Source: Bacillota bacterium
Lineage (GTDB): Bacteria; Bacillota; Clostridia; Saccharofermentanales; DTU023
Reading direction: 5' to 3'
DNA: 60,355 bases
Assembly (NCBI GenBank): GCA_023622515.1
Contig: JAMNZB010000001.1
Coordinates: 2,501 to 62,855 of the forward strand
The first letter of the stretch is position 1, and every line of letters starts with the position of its first letter. The notes under the pieces were generated by a model that searched no databases, was not told where the DNA came from, and saw nothing but the letters and a program-made list of their open reading frames with translations. The position numbers and the translations under genes are program-made. Positions 47,345 to 55,841 of the stretch are shown one piece after another.

Positions 47345-47379
47345 AGACCACCCTGGAATATTAGCTTCCGGGATGGTCT
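47345..47379. terminator. Terminator between convergent amidohydrolase and livF genes
   Basis: AGACCA (47345-47350) pairs with TGGTCT (47374-47379); CC/GG and GGAA/TTCC extend the stem with one mismatch. On the minus strand TTATTTATT follows, so it mainly serves livF. Confidence 0.7.
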
Positions 47380-47439
47380 ATTCACTACATAAAAGAACTA
47401 CAAAGGGCAAAATAAGCCTTACATTAAAAAACAAGACAG

Positions 47440-48147
47440 TTAATCACCAAGATAGGCTGCACGCACTTCAGGATCATCAAGCAGCTTCTTGCCCTCTCCC
47501 TCCAGAACAACCACACCGGATTCAAGTACATAGGCATAGTCGGCTATGGCCAGAGCTTTATTGGCATTTTGCTCAACTAGGAGTATGGTATTTCCCAGGG
47601 CATGGATCTGTTGAATGATGTCAAAGATTTCCTGAACCAAGATGGGGGCAAGACCCAAAGAGGGCTCATCCAGAATGAGCAGTTTCGGTTCAATCATCAA
47701 AGCGCGAGCAACCGCCAGCATCTGCTGTTCACCACCGGAAAGGGTACCTGCTTTTTGCCAGGAACGCTCTCCCAGGATAGGAAACAAATTATAGCTGAAA
47801 TCAATCCGCTCCTCTATTTTTGCCTTTTCCTTAATGGTGTAGGCTCCGAGAATCAAGTTTTCTCTTACCGTTAAGTCCGGGAAAACATGACGCCCCTCAG
47901 GAGCCATGGATATTCCACGTTTAATAATTTCACGCGTCGGCAGGTTGCTGATATCCTCTCCTTGGAAAAAAACCTCGCCTTGCGCCTTTTTTTCCATACC
48001 GACAATAGCCCGCAGGGTTGAAGATTTCCCGGCACCATTAGCGCCAATTAAGGTGATAATCTTATTATCCTCAATTTGTATATCCAAGCCACGAACCGCT
48101 TTGATTCCTCCATAGCTGACATGCAAATTTTTTATATCAAGTAACAT
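47440..48147 (-). CDS. livF: Branched-chain amino-acid ABC transporter ATP-binding protein
   Basis: 235 residues. Walker A GANGAGKS, signature LSGGEQQMLAVARAL, Walker B LLILDEPSLGLAP. One of the two ATPases of the Liv/HAAT importer. The ATG at 48147 lies 1 bp after the livG stop; the longer in-frame reading would overlap livG and is not favoured. Last gene of the operon. Confidence 0.94.
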   Translation of the reverse strand: MLLDIKNLHVSYGGIKAVRGLDIQIEDNKIITLIGANGAGKSSTLRAIVGMEKKAQGEVFFQGEDISNLPTREIIKRGISMAPEGRHVFPDLTVRENLILGAYTIKEKAKIEERIDFSYNLFPILGERSWQKAGTLSGGEQQMLAVARALMIEPKLLILDEPSLGLAPILVQEIFDIIQQIHALGNTILLVEQNANKALAIADYAYVLESGVVVLEGEGKKLLDDPEVRAAYLGD

Positions 48148-48148
48148 C

Positions 48149-48916
48149 TTATTCCACCCCCAGATACGCATCGATGACACGCTGATTTCTTTGAATTTCA
48201 TCCGGAACACCCGTAGCAATTAAATTACCGTGGTCCAAAACATAAATTCTGTCAGAAATACCCATGATAACTTCCATATGGTGCTCGATTAACAGTATCG
48301 TTAGGTTATAACGACTCCGTATATCGCGGATAAAATCCATCAGTGACCGGCTCTCTTCGGGGTTCATCCCGGCGGCAGGTTCATCGAGAAGTAACAGTTT
48401 TGGCTCAGTAGCCAGTGCACGGGCAATTTCCAACCGCCTTTGCGAACCGTAGGGCAGGGAATCAGCCTGATAATCCCTGTATTCACTAAGCCCTACTTCA
48501 TCAAGAAGGGCATCTGAACGCTCGTTAAGCTCTTTTACTTCAGCCCGGTATTTGGGAGTACGGAAAATGCTGCCTATCCAGCCACTTGTCTTTCTCATAT
48601 AGGCTGCGATTCGCACGTTTTCAATAACGCTCAAATTGTCAAATAAGCGAATGTTCTGGAAGGTGCGGCAAATACCTTTTTCCGCTATATCTTCCGACTT
48701 CATACCGGCAATTTGACTGGCCTCTTGTCCGTTATTAAAGATGATTTCCCCTTCTGTAGGTTTATATACTCCCGTGATGGTATTAAAGGCGGTTGTCTTT
48801 CCCGCCCCGTTAGGGCCGATAAGACCGACTATTTCACCCGGATGAACGTCCAAATTAAGCTGGTCCACTGCAGTGATTCCACCAAAACGCATGGTAACAT
48901 TTTTCATCTTTAGCAT
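48149..48916 (-). CDS. livG: Branched-chain amino-acid ABC transporter ATP-binding protein
   Basis: 255 residues. Walker A GPNGAGKT, the family-typical LPYGSQRRLEIARAL and LLLLDEPAAGMNPEES. The ATG at 48916 has an AGGAG site and lies 1 bp after the livM stop; a TTG three codons upstream would overlap it. Confidence 0.94.
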   Translation of the reverse strand: MLKMKNVTMRFGGITAVDQLNLDVHPGEIVGLIGPNGAGKTTAFNTITGVYKPTEGEIIFNNGQEASQIAGMKSEDIAEKGICRTFQNIRLFDNLSVIENVRIAAYMRKTSGWIGSIFRTPKYRAEVKELNERSDALLDEVGLSEYRDYQADSLPYGSQRRLEIARALATEPKLLLLDEPAAGMNPEESRSLMDFIRDIRSRYNLTILLIEHHMEVIMGISDRIYVLDHGNLIATGVPDEIQRNQRVIDAYLGVE

Positions 48917-48917
48917 T

Positions 48918-49955
48918 TTATTCAAGCTCCTCTCCGGCTTTCGCGACTAACCTCTTACTTTTCTCACTTTGTCTGGCCCGAATATTAACGATAATGATGA
49001 GCAACAACGCGAAGACGACCATACGCAAGCCGGGTAAGCCATCTGTTTGGAAAAGAAAGTTATCCATAGGTTCGTCGAGAAAGCGTAAAATTTCCAGGGC
49101 AAAGGTAACAGCAATGGCGGATATGATGCAGCCCCAAATCTTCCCCAGGCCACCTAAAACAACAATTAAGAGAATATTGAAGGTAAGCTGGAAGGTAAAC
49201 TGTACGGGATTCACCGTCCCTATTAAGGTTGCCATGAGTCCACCACCAATGCCCGCCCAAAAACTGGCTAGGGTATAGCTTACGACCTTATGCCGGAAAG
49301 CATTGATTCCTACTGCCCGGGCAGCAATATCATCTTCACGAATCGCTTCCAGATTTTTCCCCTTACGAGATTTAGTAAGGGTCAGCATAAAGACAACCAT
49401 AAGTAAAGCAAAACCACCATACAGATAGGAACTATCCGTACGCGGAATAGCCTTTAAGCCAAGTGCCCCATTGGTCAAGCGGAACTGGGTTCGTATGAAG
49501 ACAAGAATGATTTCTGCAAAGCCCATTGAGGCAATAGCAAGATAGTCATCGTTTAGACGAAGGACCGGCAAGGCTATCAGAAAACCAAATATCGCCGCAA
49601 CAATACCGGAAATAATTAGGGCCGGTATTAAGGGCAACTCTAAACCAAGGAGCCAATCATAGGCGGGTTCAATCATATAAAATGTTTCTTTACTTTTTGC
49701 AGACATGGTAAGGATGGCCGTAGTATAGCCGCCAAGGGCCATAAAGCCGTAATGGCCAAGGGAAAACAGTCCGGTATATCCATTAACCAGGTTTAGAGAC
49801 AAACCCAGCACAACATAGATTAAGCAAAGATTTATGATTTTACGATAATATGGATCAAAAGGAATAACCGCAATAACTAAAGTCAGAACAGCAAAGAACA
49901 GCAAACGAAAGAGGTCTGTTCTTAAAAAATTATTTTTCAGTAAATTATTTTGCAT
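48918..49955 (-). CDS. livM: Branched-chain amino-acid ABC transporter permease LivM
   Basis: 345 residues with about nine to ten TM helices. The conserved core is NLVNGYTGLFSLGHYGFMALG and the coupling region EDDIAARAVGINAFRHKVVS. The ATG at 49955 begins 1 bp after the livH stop with a GGAGAAGG site; the open extension into livH is rejected. Confidence 0.93.
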   Translation of the reverse strand: MQNNLLKNNFLRTDLFRLLFFAVLTLVIAVIPFDPYYRKIINLCLIYVVLGLSLNLVNGYTGLFSLGHYGFMALGGYTTAILTMSAKSKETFYMIEPAYDWLLGLELPLIPALIISGIVAAIFGFLIALPVLRLNDDYLAIASMGFAEIILVFIRTQFRLTNGALGLKAIPRTDSSYLYGGFALLMVVFMLTLTKSRKGKNLEAIREDDIAARAVGINAFRHKVVSYTLASFWAGIGGGLMATLIGTVNPVQFTFQLTFNILLIVVLGGLGKIWGCIISAIAVTFALEILRFLDEPMDNFLFQTDGLPGLRMVVFALLLIIIVNIRARQSEKSKRLVAKAGEELE

Positions 49956-49956
49956 A

Positions 49957-50841
49957 TTACACCTTCTCCTGTACTTTCGAACCAAAGAGGCCGGTAGGCT
50001 TAAACACAAGGATAAGAATCAAAATGACGAAGGCAAAGCCGTCACGATAGTCATTCAAAGCAGGTAATAAGCCAACAATAAGAATTTCACTCATTCCGAG
50101 AATTAGGCCACCTACAACAGCACCGGTAAGATTACCAATCCCCCCGATAACTGCCGCAATAAAGCATTTAATACCCGGCATAGCGCCCATTAGGGGCATG
50201 AGATTCGGGTAACGGCAAGCATATAAGACACCGCCAAAACCGGCCAGTGTCGTACCAATAAAGAAGGTAAAACTGATAACTTTATTAATATCAATGCCCA
50301 TCAGGGAAGCCGCCTCGTAGTCTGTAGCAAGAGCCCGCATAGCCATACCCATTTTAGTCTTGTTAATTAAAAAGGCTAAAATAGCCAAGAGCACTACTGT
50401 TACAACAGGAATGACCACCTGGATCACATTAAAACTAAGACTGCCAAGCTTTACACTTTTATCCAGCAAGGCCGGAACAGGAAAAGCTTGAGGACGACCG
50501 CCGAAAATCAAAATCGCCAGATTCTGAATTAAGAAAGAGGCACCGATGGCGGAGATTAGTATCGTAATCCGCGGCTGCCTACGTAATGGTGCATAGGCTA
50601 CTTTTTCTAATAAGACACCCAAAAGTCCCGTAAGCGCGGCAGCCAAAATGAAGACCAACAACCAGGGCAAGGGCGTATATATTTGCAAGTAGAGAGCAAG
50701 ATAAGCCCCTAGCATGAAAAGTTCGCCATGAGCAAAGTTTATCAATCTCAGAATGCCGTAGACCATAGTATAGCCAATAGCAATTAATGCATAAAGGCTA
50801 CCAAGGCTAAGGCCATTGATAAGGTGTTGAACAAAAAACAT
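49957..50841 (-). CDS. livH: Branched-chain amino-acid ABC transporter permease LivH
   Basis: 294 residues, highly hydrophobic, with the LivH start FVQHLINGLSLGSLYALIAI and YGILRLINFAHGELFMLGAY. The coupling loop is RALATDYEAASLMGIDINK. The ATG at 50841 has a GAGAGGAG site; residues before it in the open frame lack one. It follows the binding-protein gene, with a hairpin in between. Confidence 0.93.
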   Translation of the reverse strand: MFFVQHLINGLSLGSLYALIAIGYTMVYGILRLINFAHGELFMLGAYLALYLQIYTPLPWLLVFILAAALTGLLGVLLEKVAYAPLRRQPRITILISAIGASFLIQNLAILIFGGRPQAFPVPALLDKSVKLGSLSFNVIQVVIPVVTVVLLAILAFLINKTKMGMAMRALATDYEAASLMGIDINKVISFTFFIGTTLAGFGGVLYACRYPNLMPLMGAMPGIKCFIAAVIGGIGNLTGAVVGGLILGMSEILIVGLLPALNDYRDGFAFVILILILVFKPTGLFGSKVQEKV

Positions 50842-50893
50842 ACTTTCTCCTCTCTCGAACAACAAGGCTATTAGACTCTTAATAAGTAAGAAG

Positions 50894-50922
50894 AAAGGGA
50901 CGGACTCATACACCGTCCCTTT
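50894..50922 (-). terminator. Attenuator-like hairpin between binding protein and livH
   Basis: Arms 50894-50903 and 50913-50922 (AAAGGGACGG/CCGTCCCTTT) form a perfect 10-bp stem with a 9-nt loop. On the minus strand it is followed by CTTCTTACTTATT. It probably trims transcription after the abundant binding protein. Confidence 0.75.
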
Positions 50923-50964
50923 CTAAATAGTCACCTTACTTTTAAGTGAACTAGTTTAGCCCTA

Positions 50965-52236
50965 TTATTCTTCTGTGCTCGGCTCAACCGTTGTGAGATA
51001 GACAAAGCCATTATCTTTTACTTGGTTGACGACAGCAGATTTTACGGCGTCACCCTCGGCATCCAGGGTAATTGTACCTGTTGCACCGATAAAGTTTGCC
51101 GTTTCAGCAAGAGCGTCACGAATGGCTTCAGGGTCAGCCGATCCTGCACGTTCTATGGCATCGATAATAACCATATAGGCATCATAGCCGAGTGCAGCAA
51201 AGGCGTTGGCTTCTTTGCCAAATTTTGCTTTGTACTTCTCTAAGAATTCTTTGGAAACATCATTTACCGGTTGTTCATAAGTAAAGTGTGAGGAGAAATA
51301 TACTTCTTTATTAATATTCTCGCCACCAATTTCAATAAAGTCCGGGGATTCCCAAGTGTCACCACCGAGAATTGGACATTCAATACCAAGGTCTCTGGCT
51401 TGCTTGATAATTAATGCACACTCACCGTAGTTACCGGGACAGAAAATAACGTCAGGATTGGTTTGTTTAATGTTGTTCAGTTGAGAGGTGAAATCTTGGT
51501 CACCTGTTTTGTAGGAAGCTTCAGCTACAATGGAATCTTCCCCATTGATTTCTTTAAAGGCATCATTAAAGAATTTAATCAGCCCAACAGAATAGTCCTG
51601 AGAAATATCCTTGATTGTTGCCGCTGTTTTTGCTTCTAAGTTTTCAGAAGCAAACTTAGCCATTACCGTACCTTGGAAGGGGTCAATAAAGCAGACGCGG
51701 AAATAGAAGGGGTTATCTTTCGTTACTGCGGGGTTTGTCGGTGAACAACCTACGGCAGGAACTTTGGCATCTTTAAAGACGTCACCGCCGGCAATGGATA
51801 AAGAAGAACCGTAAGATCCGATAACGGCATTAACCTTATCCTTATCAACCAGACGTTGCGCGGCATTCGATGCTTCTACTTGGTCAGACTTATTGTCTAC
51901 TTTGACAAGTTGAATTTTCTTACCCAGAACTTCCGGAACTTCCTCAAAAGCAAGGTCGATACCTTCTGTTGTTAATTCGCCGCCGGAAGCACTTGGGCCG
52001 GTAAAGGGCTCAAAAACACCAATCTTGATTACTTCATCAGAATCGGCCGCAGCCTCAGGCTCTTCCTTCTCTTCTTCCTTGGGCTCCTCTTCTTTATCAT
52101 CCTTTTTCTCTTCTTCGGCTTTTTCTGCCTCTGCGACAGTTGTTTCTTCAGCTTTGTCTTTATCATCTTTCTTTGCACAAGCAACTAAAGAAAACAACAT
52201 CAGCAGAACTAACAGCATTGATAGAATTTTTTTCAT
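50965..52236 (-). CDS. Branched-chain amino-acid ABC transporter substrate-binding lipoprotein
   Basis: 423 residues. The lipobox LVAC follows a short signal peptide (lipid-modified Cys at residue 20). A Lys/Glu/Asp-rich tether of about 50 residues precedes the type-I periplasmic-binding fold (IKIGVFEPFTGPSASGGE, INAVIGSYGSSLSIAG without its first residue, DAYMVIIDAIERAGS). It belongs to the LivJ/LivK family; the amino acid bound is not predictable. It is the first gene of the operon, with a strong promoter and an operator-like palindrome upstream. Confidence 0.93.
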   Translation of the reverse strand: MKKILSMLLVLLMLFSLVACAKKDDKDKAEETTVAEAEKAEEEKKDDKEEEPKEEEKEEPEAAADSDEVIKIGVFEPFTGPSASGGELTTEGIDLAFEEVPEVLGKKIQLVKVDNKSDQVEASNAAQRLVDKDKVNAVIGSYGSSLSIAGGDVFKDAKVPAVGCSPTNPAVTKDNPFYFRVCFIDPFQGTVMAKFASENLEAKTAATIKDISQDYSVGLIKFFNDAFKEINGEDSIVAEASYKTGDQDFTSQLNNIKQTNPDVIFCPGNYGECALIIKQARDLGIECPILGGDTWESPDFIEIGGENINKEVYFSSHFTYEQPVNDVSKEFLEKYKAKFGKEANAFAALGYDAYMVIIDAIERAGSADPEAIRDALAETANFIGATGTITLDAEGDAVKSAVVNQVKDNGFVYLTTVEPSTEE

Positions 52237-52305
52237 ATATTTCCTCCACTATCACTTAATCTGAGCTATTTCATGTAAGGCTATACAGAAACAACTCAGA
52301 AGTTC

Positions 52306-52334
52306 AATATAATATTCATCTTAATGAATATCAA
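52306..52334 (-). promoter_or_regulatory. Liv operon promoter with embedded palindrome
   Basis: On the minus strand TTGATA (52334-52329) and TATATT (52311-52306) are 17 bp apart. The spacer holds a perfect 8-bp inverted repeat, ATATTCAT and ATGAATAT (52312-52319, 52324-52331), separated by 4 bp: a likely repressor site. It is not the standard ARG box orientation. Confidence 0.65.
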
Positions 52335-52479
52335 TTGCATTCTAATCCTTTTCCCTTACATTTTCAATCATTGCGAACAGTATCATCGTTTTGTGCGATT
52401 AATGCAGCTCGCATAAGGCTAGGGTTAGTGCAAGTAATATCAAATGGCCCGGCTAAGCCGCCTGTCATGTTACTACTAG

Positions 52480-52514
52480 AAGTAAACCACCGACTTCCAG
52501 CCGGTGGTTTACTT
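52480..52514 (-). terminator. Terminator after the M14 peptidase gene
   Basis: A perfect 13-bp stem (52480-52492 with 52502-52514) with a 9-nt loop lies 19 bp after the peptidase stop. The T-run inside the 3' arm is short (GGTTTACTT). Confidence 0.7.
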
Positions 52515-52532
52515 GTACCTTATTCATCGAAG

Positions 52533-54968
52533 CTACTCTGCAACAGTAAGGGGTTCTAAATCTAAGACATCTCTCGGATTGTCTTCAATAAAACGATAAA
52601 TCGGGATAACATCTCCGGGCTGCCAATCTGTACCAAACTTATTGAACATGAACAAGCTGCCATCCAGATCAGGCTCGAAGGAGACCTTCAAGAGTACGCC
52701 GGCTAATTGGTCCATCGGGAACACATAAGCCCCATTTTCAAACACATGGCTGGCTAATTCGGTATCAACTGTGACAAAGAAACGTGGATAGCCCTCAAAG
52801 CTGACGGGGTTAGCTGCCAGAGCCCGACTGGTAATAGTGTATTGCTCTACTTCAAGCTCTGTACCGGCTGCAATCTCAAAGACTTCTGCCCCGTTGTACT
52901 TCATGATGTCTTGGGCAAGCTGATCTGTACTTGTTTTAAAGCCATTGTAGTCAATTACAAAGTCTATGCCCTTGGGCAGGATGTAGGCAGTCGGCTCAGG
53001 ACGGCTCTTAGAAACAATTGCTTTTTGTGTATTCCAGAAGGAGATGGGCAGGGTTGTCATAGAGAAGTCTTCCAAGTTAATCATCGAGAAGTCTCTAACT
53101 TCGGTGTAATCTTGAATTACCTCTAATACAACTTCGCCTCCATCATCATAAACGGCACCACCGGCAATAGCCTCTTCTCTGGCTGTGTTGACTGTATCCA
53201 GCAAGAGCTGGTCATTTTCAGCAGCCCAACGAATCATCTCGCCGCAAACATCAGCCTGGGTCTTGACACGGCGATCCCAGTTCTCTTTTCCAATTCCCAG
53301 ACCACGAATTTCAACTAAGAAGTTAGCTGCAATTTGCAGGCCATGGGCGTCATAGGAGTGGCGGCTATTAGGCATAAGTTCTCTGAAATAGTCCCCTTTA
53401 ACTTCAGATAAATTCAAGTTTTCATAACTGGGGTTTGTGCTATCTTGAAGAATTTTTTCGCCCTTGTCATCTAAGACAAACTCTCCAAGTTCATCCTTTT
53501 TGTACTCTTTCAGTGTTTTCATAGCTTCAGGATCAACCGGCCCGGCCCCGGTAATGCGGTTTTGCTCGGTATATTCGATCATCCGGTAGCCACCAATTTC
53601 ATATAATTTTGCAACAACTTCCGGAACGATAACCTCATTGGTTAAATCACGGACAGCTTGAGGAATATTGAAGTTTTTCCCTGAGGACAGCTCATAGTCA
53701 TATGAGAACATGTGCTGAACAGCCCTTGTTTCTCCGTTCTCTTGGGGCATATCAATAGTATATTGCCCATTTCCGCTAAATTCGTGAGCATCAAGGAAGA
53801 AGTGGGGTCTAAACTTGATGAACTCACCATGAACAACTCTGGACTCTGCATTGTCAAAGGTAAAGTTGTCTCGGTTAAAGTCCTTATTGTAGGAGTTGGC
53901 CGGAATACGTGTTGCAGCATAGGCACCATCAACATTGACACGGGGGCACATCAAAATAGTTACCTTATCTAAGACATCCAGTTCTTTTGTAACAAGGCGA
54001 ATTACATTTACCAAGGCGCCTTCTTGAGGGCTATATTCATTACCATGGACCTGGGATTGGTAGAAAATAACGGGGCGTTCTAGGGCAAGAGCTTCTTCTG
54101 CTGTCGTTACCCCCTCTGCGCTAAAGATAGCAAAGTAAATATCTGTACCAAGCTCACTTTGGCCTGCAGTGTAAAAGTGCATGACCCCTTTTCCATCATT
54201 GCCATTCTTCTCGTTATCATATTCGTCAAGAATGGTCATGAAATTAAGAATATCTTCGTTTGAAGCAAATTCATGCATACCTAAATCAGGACTGAAGCCC
54301 GGGGTTACAAGGCCATGATTTGCCCAACGTCCCCAAGGATCATCACCCCAGCTATATTGGTCATCAATACCTAACATATCAAGCAAATCCTGATCGACGG
54401 GACCAAAGTCGCGTGAATCATGGAAGTATTGCTCCGTAACTTGCCTAAGCGGTACGTTGATGGCTGTTTCCATTGCTTTATTAGTGATCGTTGCGGCATA
54501 TTCGGGGAAATTGGACTGGACTTCCAAGCCTGAAATCTCAAACCCGGTCGCTTTTACCGTGCCGGCATCAGCGTTAATTTCAACCACCTGCCCCAGGTCT
54601 TCTTCAGCTAGGAAAAAAGGTGCTTGCACATTGTAAAGGGTCGTTCCGTCAAAGGAAGTCAACCTGGCGTACTTCCAGGTGTATCCGCCCGGTTTCAAGT
54701 AATATACGGCAAGTTCCTGGTCTTCATAGTAGGGGTAAATAAGGTATTCATAGGACACAGACCCCCGTCCTTTCGGTAAAACATTAAAAACATCAAGCTT
54801 TATTCCCTGAGCGTTCTTGAACAATTTTACCAAGGCATAGTCTTCCTTGACTTCAAAAGCGGGGGTGGTCACTTCTTCAGCATCTACCAACATAGGTGTA
54901 AATAAACTAAACATCATATACAAGGCCAGTAATAAAGCTATCAGTCTTGATTTCTTTACATTTAACAT
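52533..54968 (-). CDS. Secreted M14-family zinc carboxypeptidase
   Basis: 811 residues. A signal peptide (KKSRLIALLLALYMMFSLF) is probably cut after VDA at about residue 30. The M14 zinc motif HGNEYSPQEG (HxxE) is followed by the second His ligand in FLDAHEFSGNG, and the catalytic Glu lies in VEIRGLGIG. The protein is much larger than a bare M14 domain, with an N-terminal beta-rich part and a C-terminal part of unknown role. There is no anchor, so it should be released. It may feed the adjacent Liv amino-acid importer. The ATG at 54968 is preferred because it starts the signal peptide and has an AAGGAGAG site. Confidence 0.85.
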   Translation of the reverse strand: MLNVKKSRLIALLLALYMMFSLFTPMLVDAEEVTTPAFEVKEDYALVKLFKNAQGIKLDVFNVLPKGRGSVSYEYLIYPYYEDQELAVYYLKPGGYTWKYARLTSFDGTTLYNVQAPFFLAEEDLGQVVEINADAGTVKATGFEISGLEVQSNFPEYAATITNKAMETAINVPLRQVTEQYFHDSRDFGPVDQDLLDMLGIDDQYSWGDDPWGRWANHGLVTPGFSPDLGMHEFASNEDILNFMTILDEYDNEKNGNDGKGVMHFYTAGQSELGTDIYFAIFSAEGVTTAEEALALERPVIFYQSQVHGNEYSPQEGALVNVIRLVTKELDVLDKVTILMCPRVNVDGAYAATRIPANSYNKDFNRDNFTFDNAESRVVHGEFIKFRPHFFLDAHEFSGNGQYTIDMPQENGETRAVQHMFSYDYELSSGKNFNIPQAVRDLTNEVIVPEVVAKLYEIGGYRMIEYTEQNRITGAGPVDPEAMKTLKEYKKDELGEFVLDDKGEKILQDSTNPSYENLNLSEVKGDYFRELMPNSRHSYDAHGLQIAANFLVEIRGLGIGKENWDRRVKTQADVCGEMIRWAAENDQLLLDTVNTAREEAIAGGAVYDDGGEVVLEVIQDYTEVRDFSMINLEDFSMTTLPISFWNTQKAIVSKSRPEPTAYILPKGIDFVIDYNGFKTSTDQLAQDIMKYNGAEVFEIAAGTELEVEQYTITSRALAANPVSFEGYPRFFVTVDTELASHVFENGAYVFPMDQLAGVLLKVSFEPDLDGSLFMFNKFGTDWQPGDVIPIYRFIEDNPRDVLDLEPLTVAE

Positions 54969-55420
54969 AGGACTTAATCTCTCCTTATCTTCATTTTCAT
55001 TTAAGCTTCCGAGAAATTTCATAGAAGCTAGTGCAGGTTTTTTTCAAAAAACTTGCCGTTGGCGATGCACCGGCTAATCGACAGATGCAATCAGCAGGCA
55101 CCGGAGAACTGTTTCCGGAGCAACAAGTCCTTGGCCGGAAGGCAAAGAAGCTTAGGCTGCTGCGGAGCTTTATACATTTCGTCCAAATACTGTACGGATA
55201 GAAACATTTCTAAGACATACCACTACTTCGTCGACTGCTAAGGAAGAAAGAGGTTGCTTAGAGAGGCAAGTGAAGCGTATAGCTAAAAGCTATAGAAGGA
55301 TAAACTTTTTCCAAGAAGAATCTGCCATTTAGCTTAAGACAAAGAAGCTAGACTTCCTCCGGAGGCTGATTGTGACTTAGCTAAAAGCTAGGAATTACTA
55401 TTCAGCGCTGTATAAGTATT
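54969..55420 (-). promoter_or_regulatory. Long leader of the M14 peptidase gene, unrecognised structure
   Basis: If transcription starts about 7 bp after the -10 box, the untranslated leader is near 450 nt. It contains two identical copies of the 13-base dyad TAGCTAAAAGCTA (plus strand; 55378-55390 and 55280-55292) and a direct repeat AAGrCAAAGAAGCT (55336-55349 and 55139-55152). It also has GC-rich hairpin arms around CCTCCGGAGG and CTCCGG. I looked for T-box, SAM, lysine, glycine, c-di-AMP and c-di-GMP riboswitch signatures and saw none. No reading frame in it looks coding. Confidence 0.45.
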
Positions 55421-55426
55421 AATCAA

Positions 55427-55455
55427 ATGATAGCGCTTTAATGTCGCTTTGTCAA
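55427..55455 (-). promoter_or_regulatory. Promoter of the M14 peptidase gene
   Basis: On the minus strand TTGACA (55455-55450) and TATCAT (55432-55427) are 17 bp apart. AGCGCT occurs within the spacer and again about 22 bp further on (55414-55419), as an inverted/direct 6-mer that could bind a regulator. Confidence 0.65.
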
Positions 55456-55780
55456 TTAGAAAACGTATTTTTCTTAATGCGAAAATAATAAACTCATTCG
55501 CCTTTCATAGCAAAAATCTTTTATTAACAGTATATAAATCAGCTGATTTTAGTATGTTTCACATATTTTAGCAAAGTAAACATAAAATATATTTACATGA
55601 GTTGAGTTAACTTAAAATTTATAGTAATCTTCACAAAATACGACTTGCGTATATTAATAAATATGCATTTTGTGGTATATTTTTTGAAAAATCCCGGGCT
55701 TGGACCAGGCCGATATCCTTCTCCAAAACTCAGCCCGGCTGCACATCCCGCCCGCTAAATCAAGGCTTTTATTTACGTGG
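55456..55780. other. AT-rich spacer between divergent M14 and two-gene operon; no gene seen
   Basis: Very AT-rich to about 55690, then GC-rich. CCGGGCT near 55696 and AGCCCGG near 55731 are inverted copies about 30 bases apart, but no T-run follows. No gene or known RNA is recognisable. Confidence 0.4.
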
Positions 55781-55786
55781 TATAAT
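55781..55786 (+). promoter_or_regulatory. Likely -10 box for the two-gene operon
   Basis: TATAAT, 56 bp before the start codon at 55842. No clear -35 hexamer is present at 16-18 bp. Confidence 0.45.
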
Positions 55787-55841
55787 GTAATGAAATTTAA
55801 CAATACTGAAATTTACAAAATTTTACAAGGAGGCCTATACC

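Noticed and set aside
52312-52331. ARG box in the Liv promoter
   Set aside because: The half sites are in reverse order relative to the TGAAT...ATTCA consensus.
55053-55241. Small plus-strand reading frame of 62 codons in the M14 leader
   Set aside because: No ribosome binding site and no recognisable product; it lies opposite the leader RNA.
54969-55420. T-box or known riboswitch in the M14 leader
   Set aside because: No GGGTGGNACCGCG T-box element and no recognisable core of common riboswitches was seen on the minus strand.
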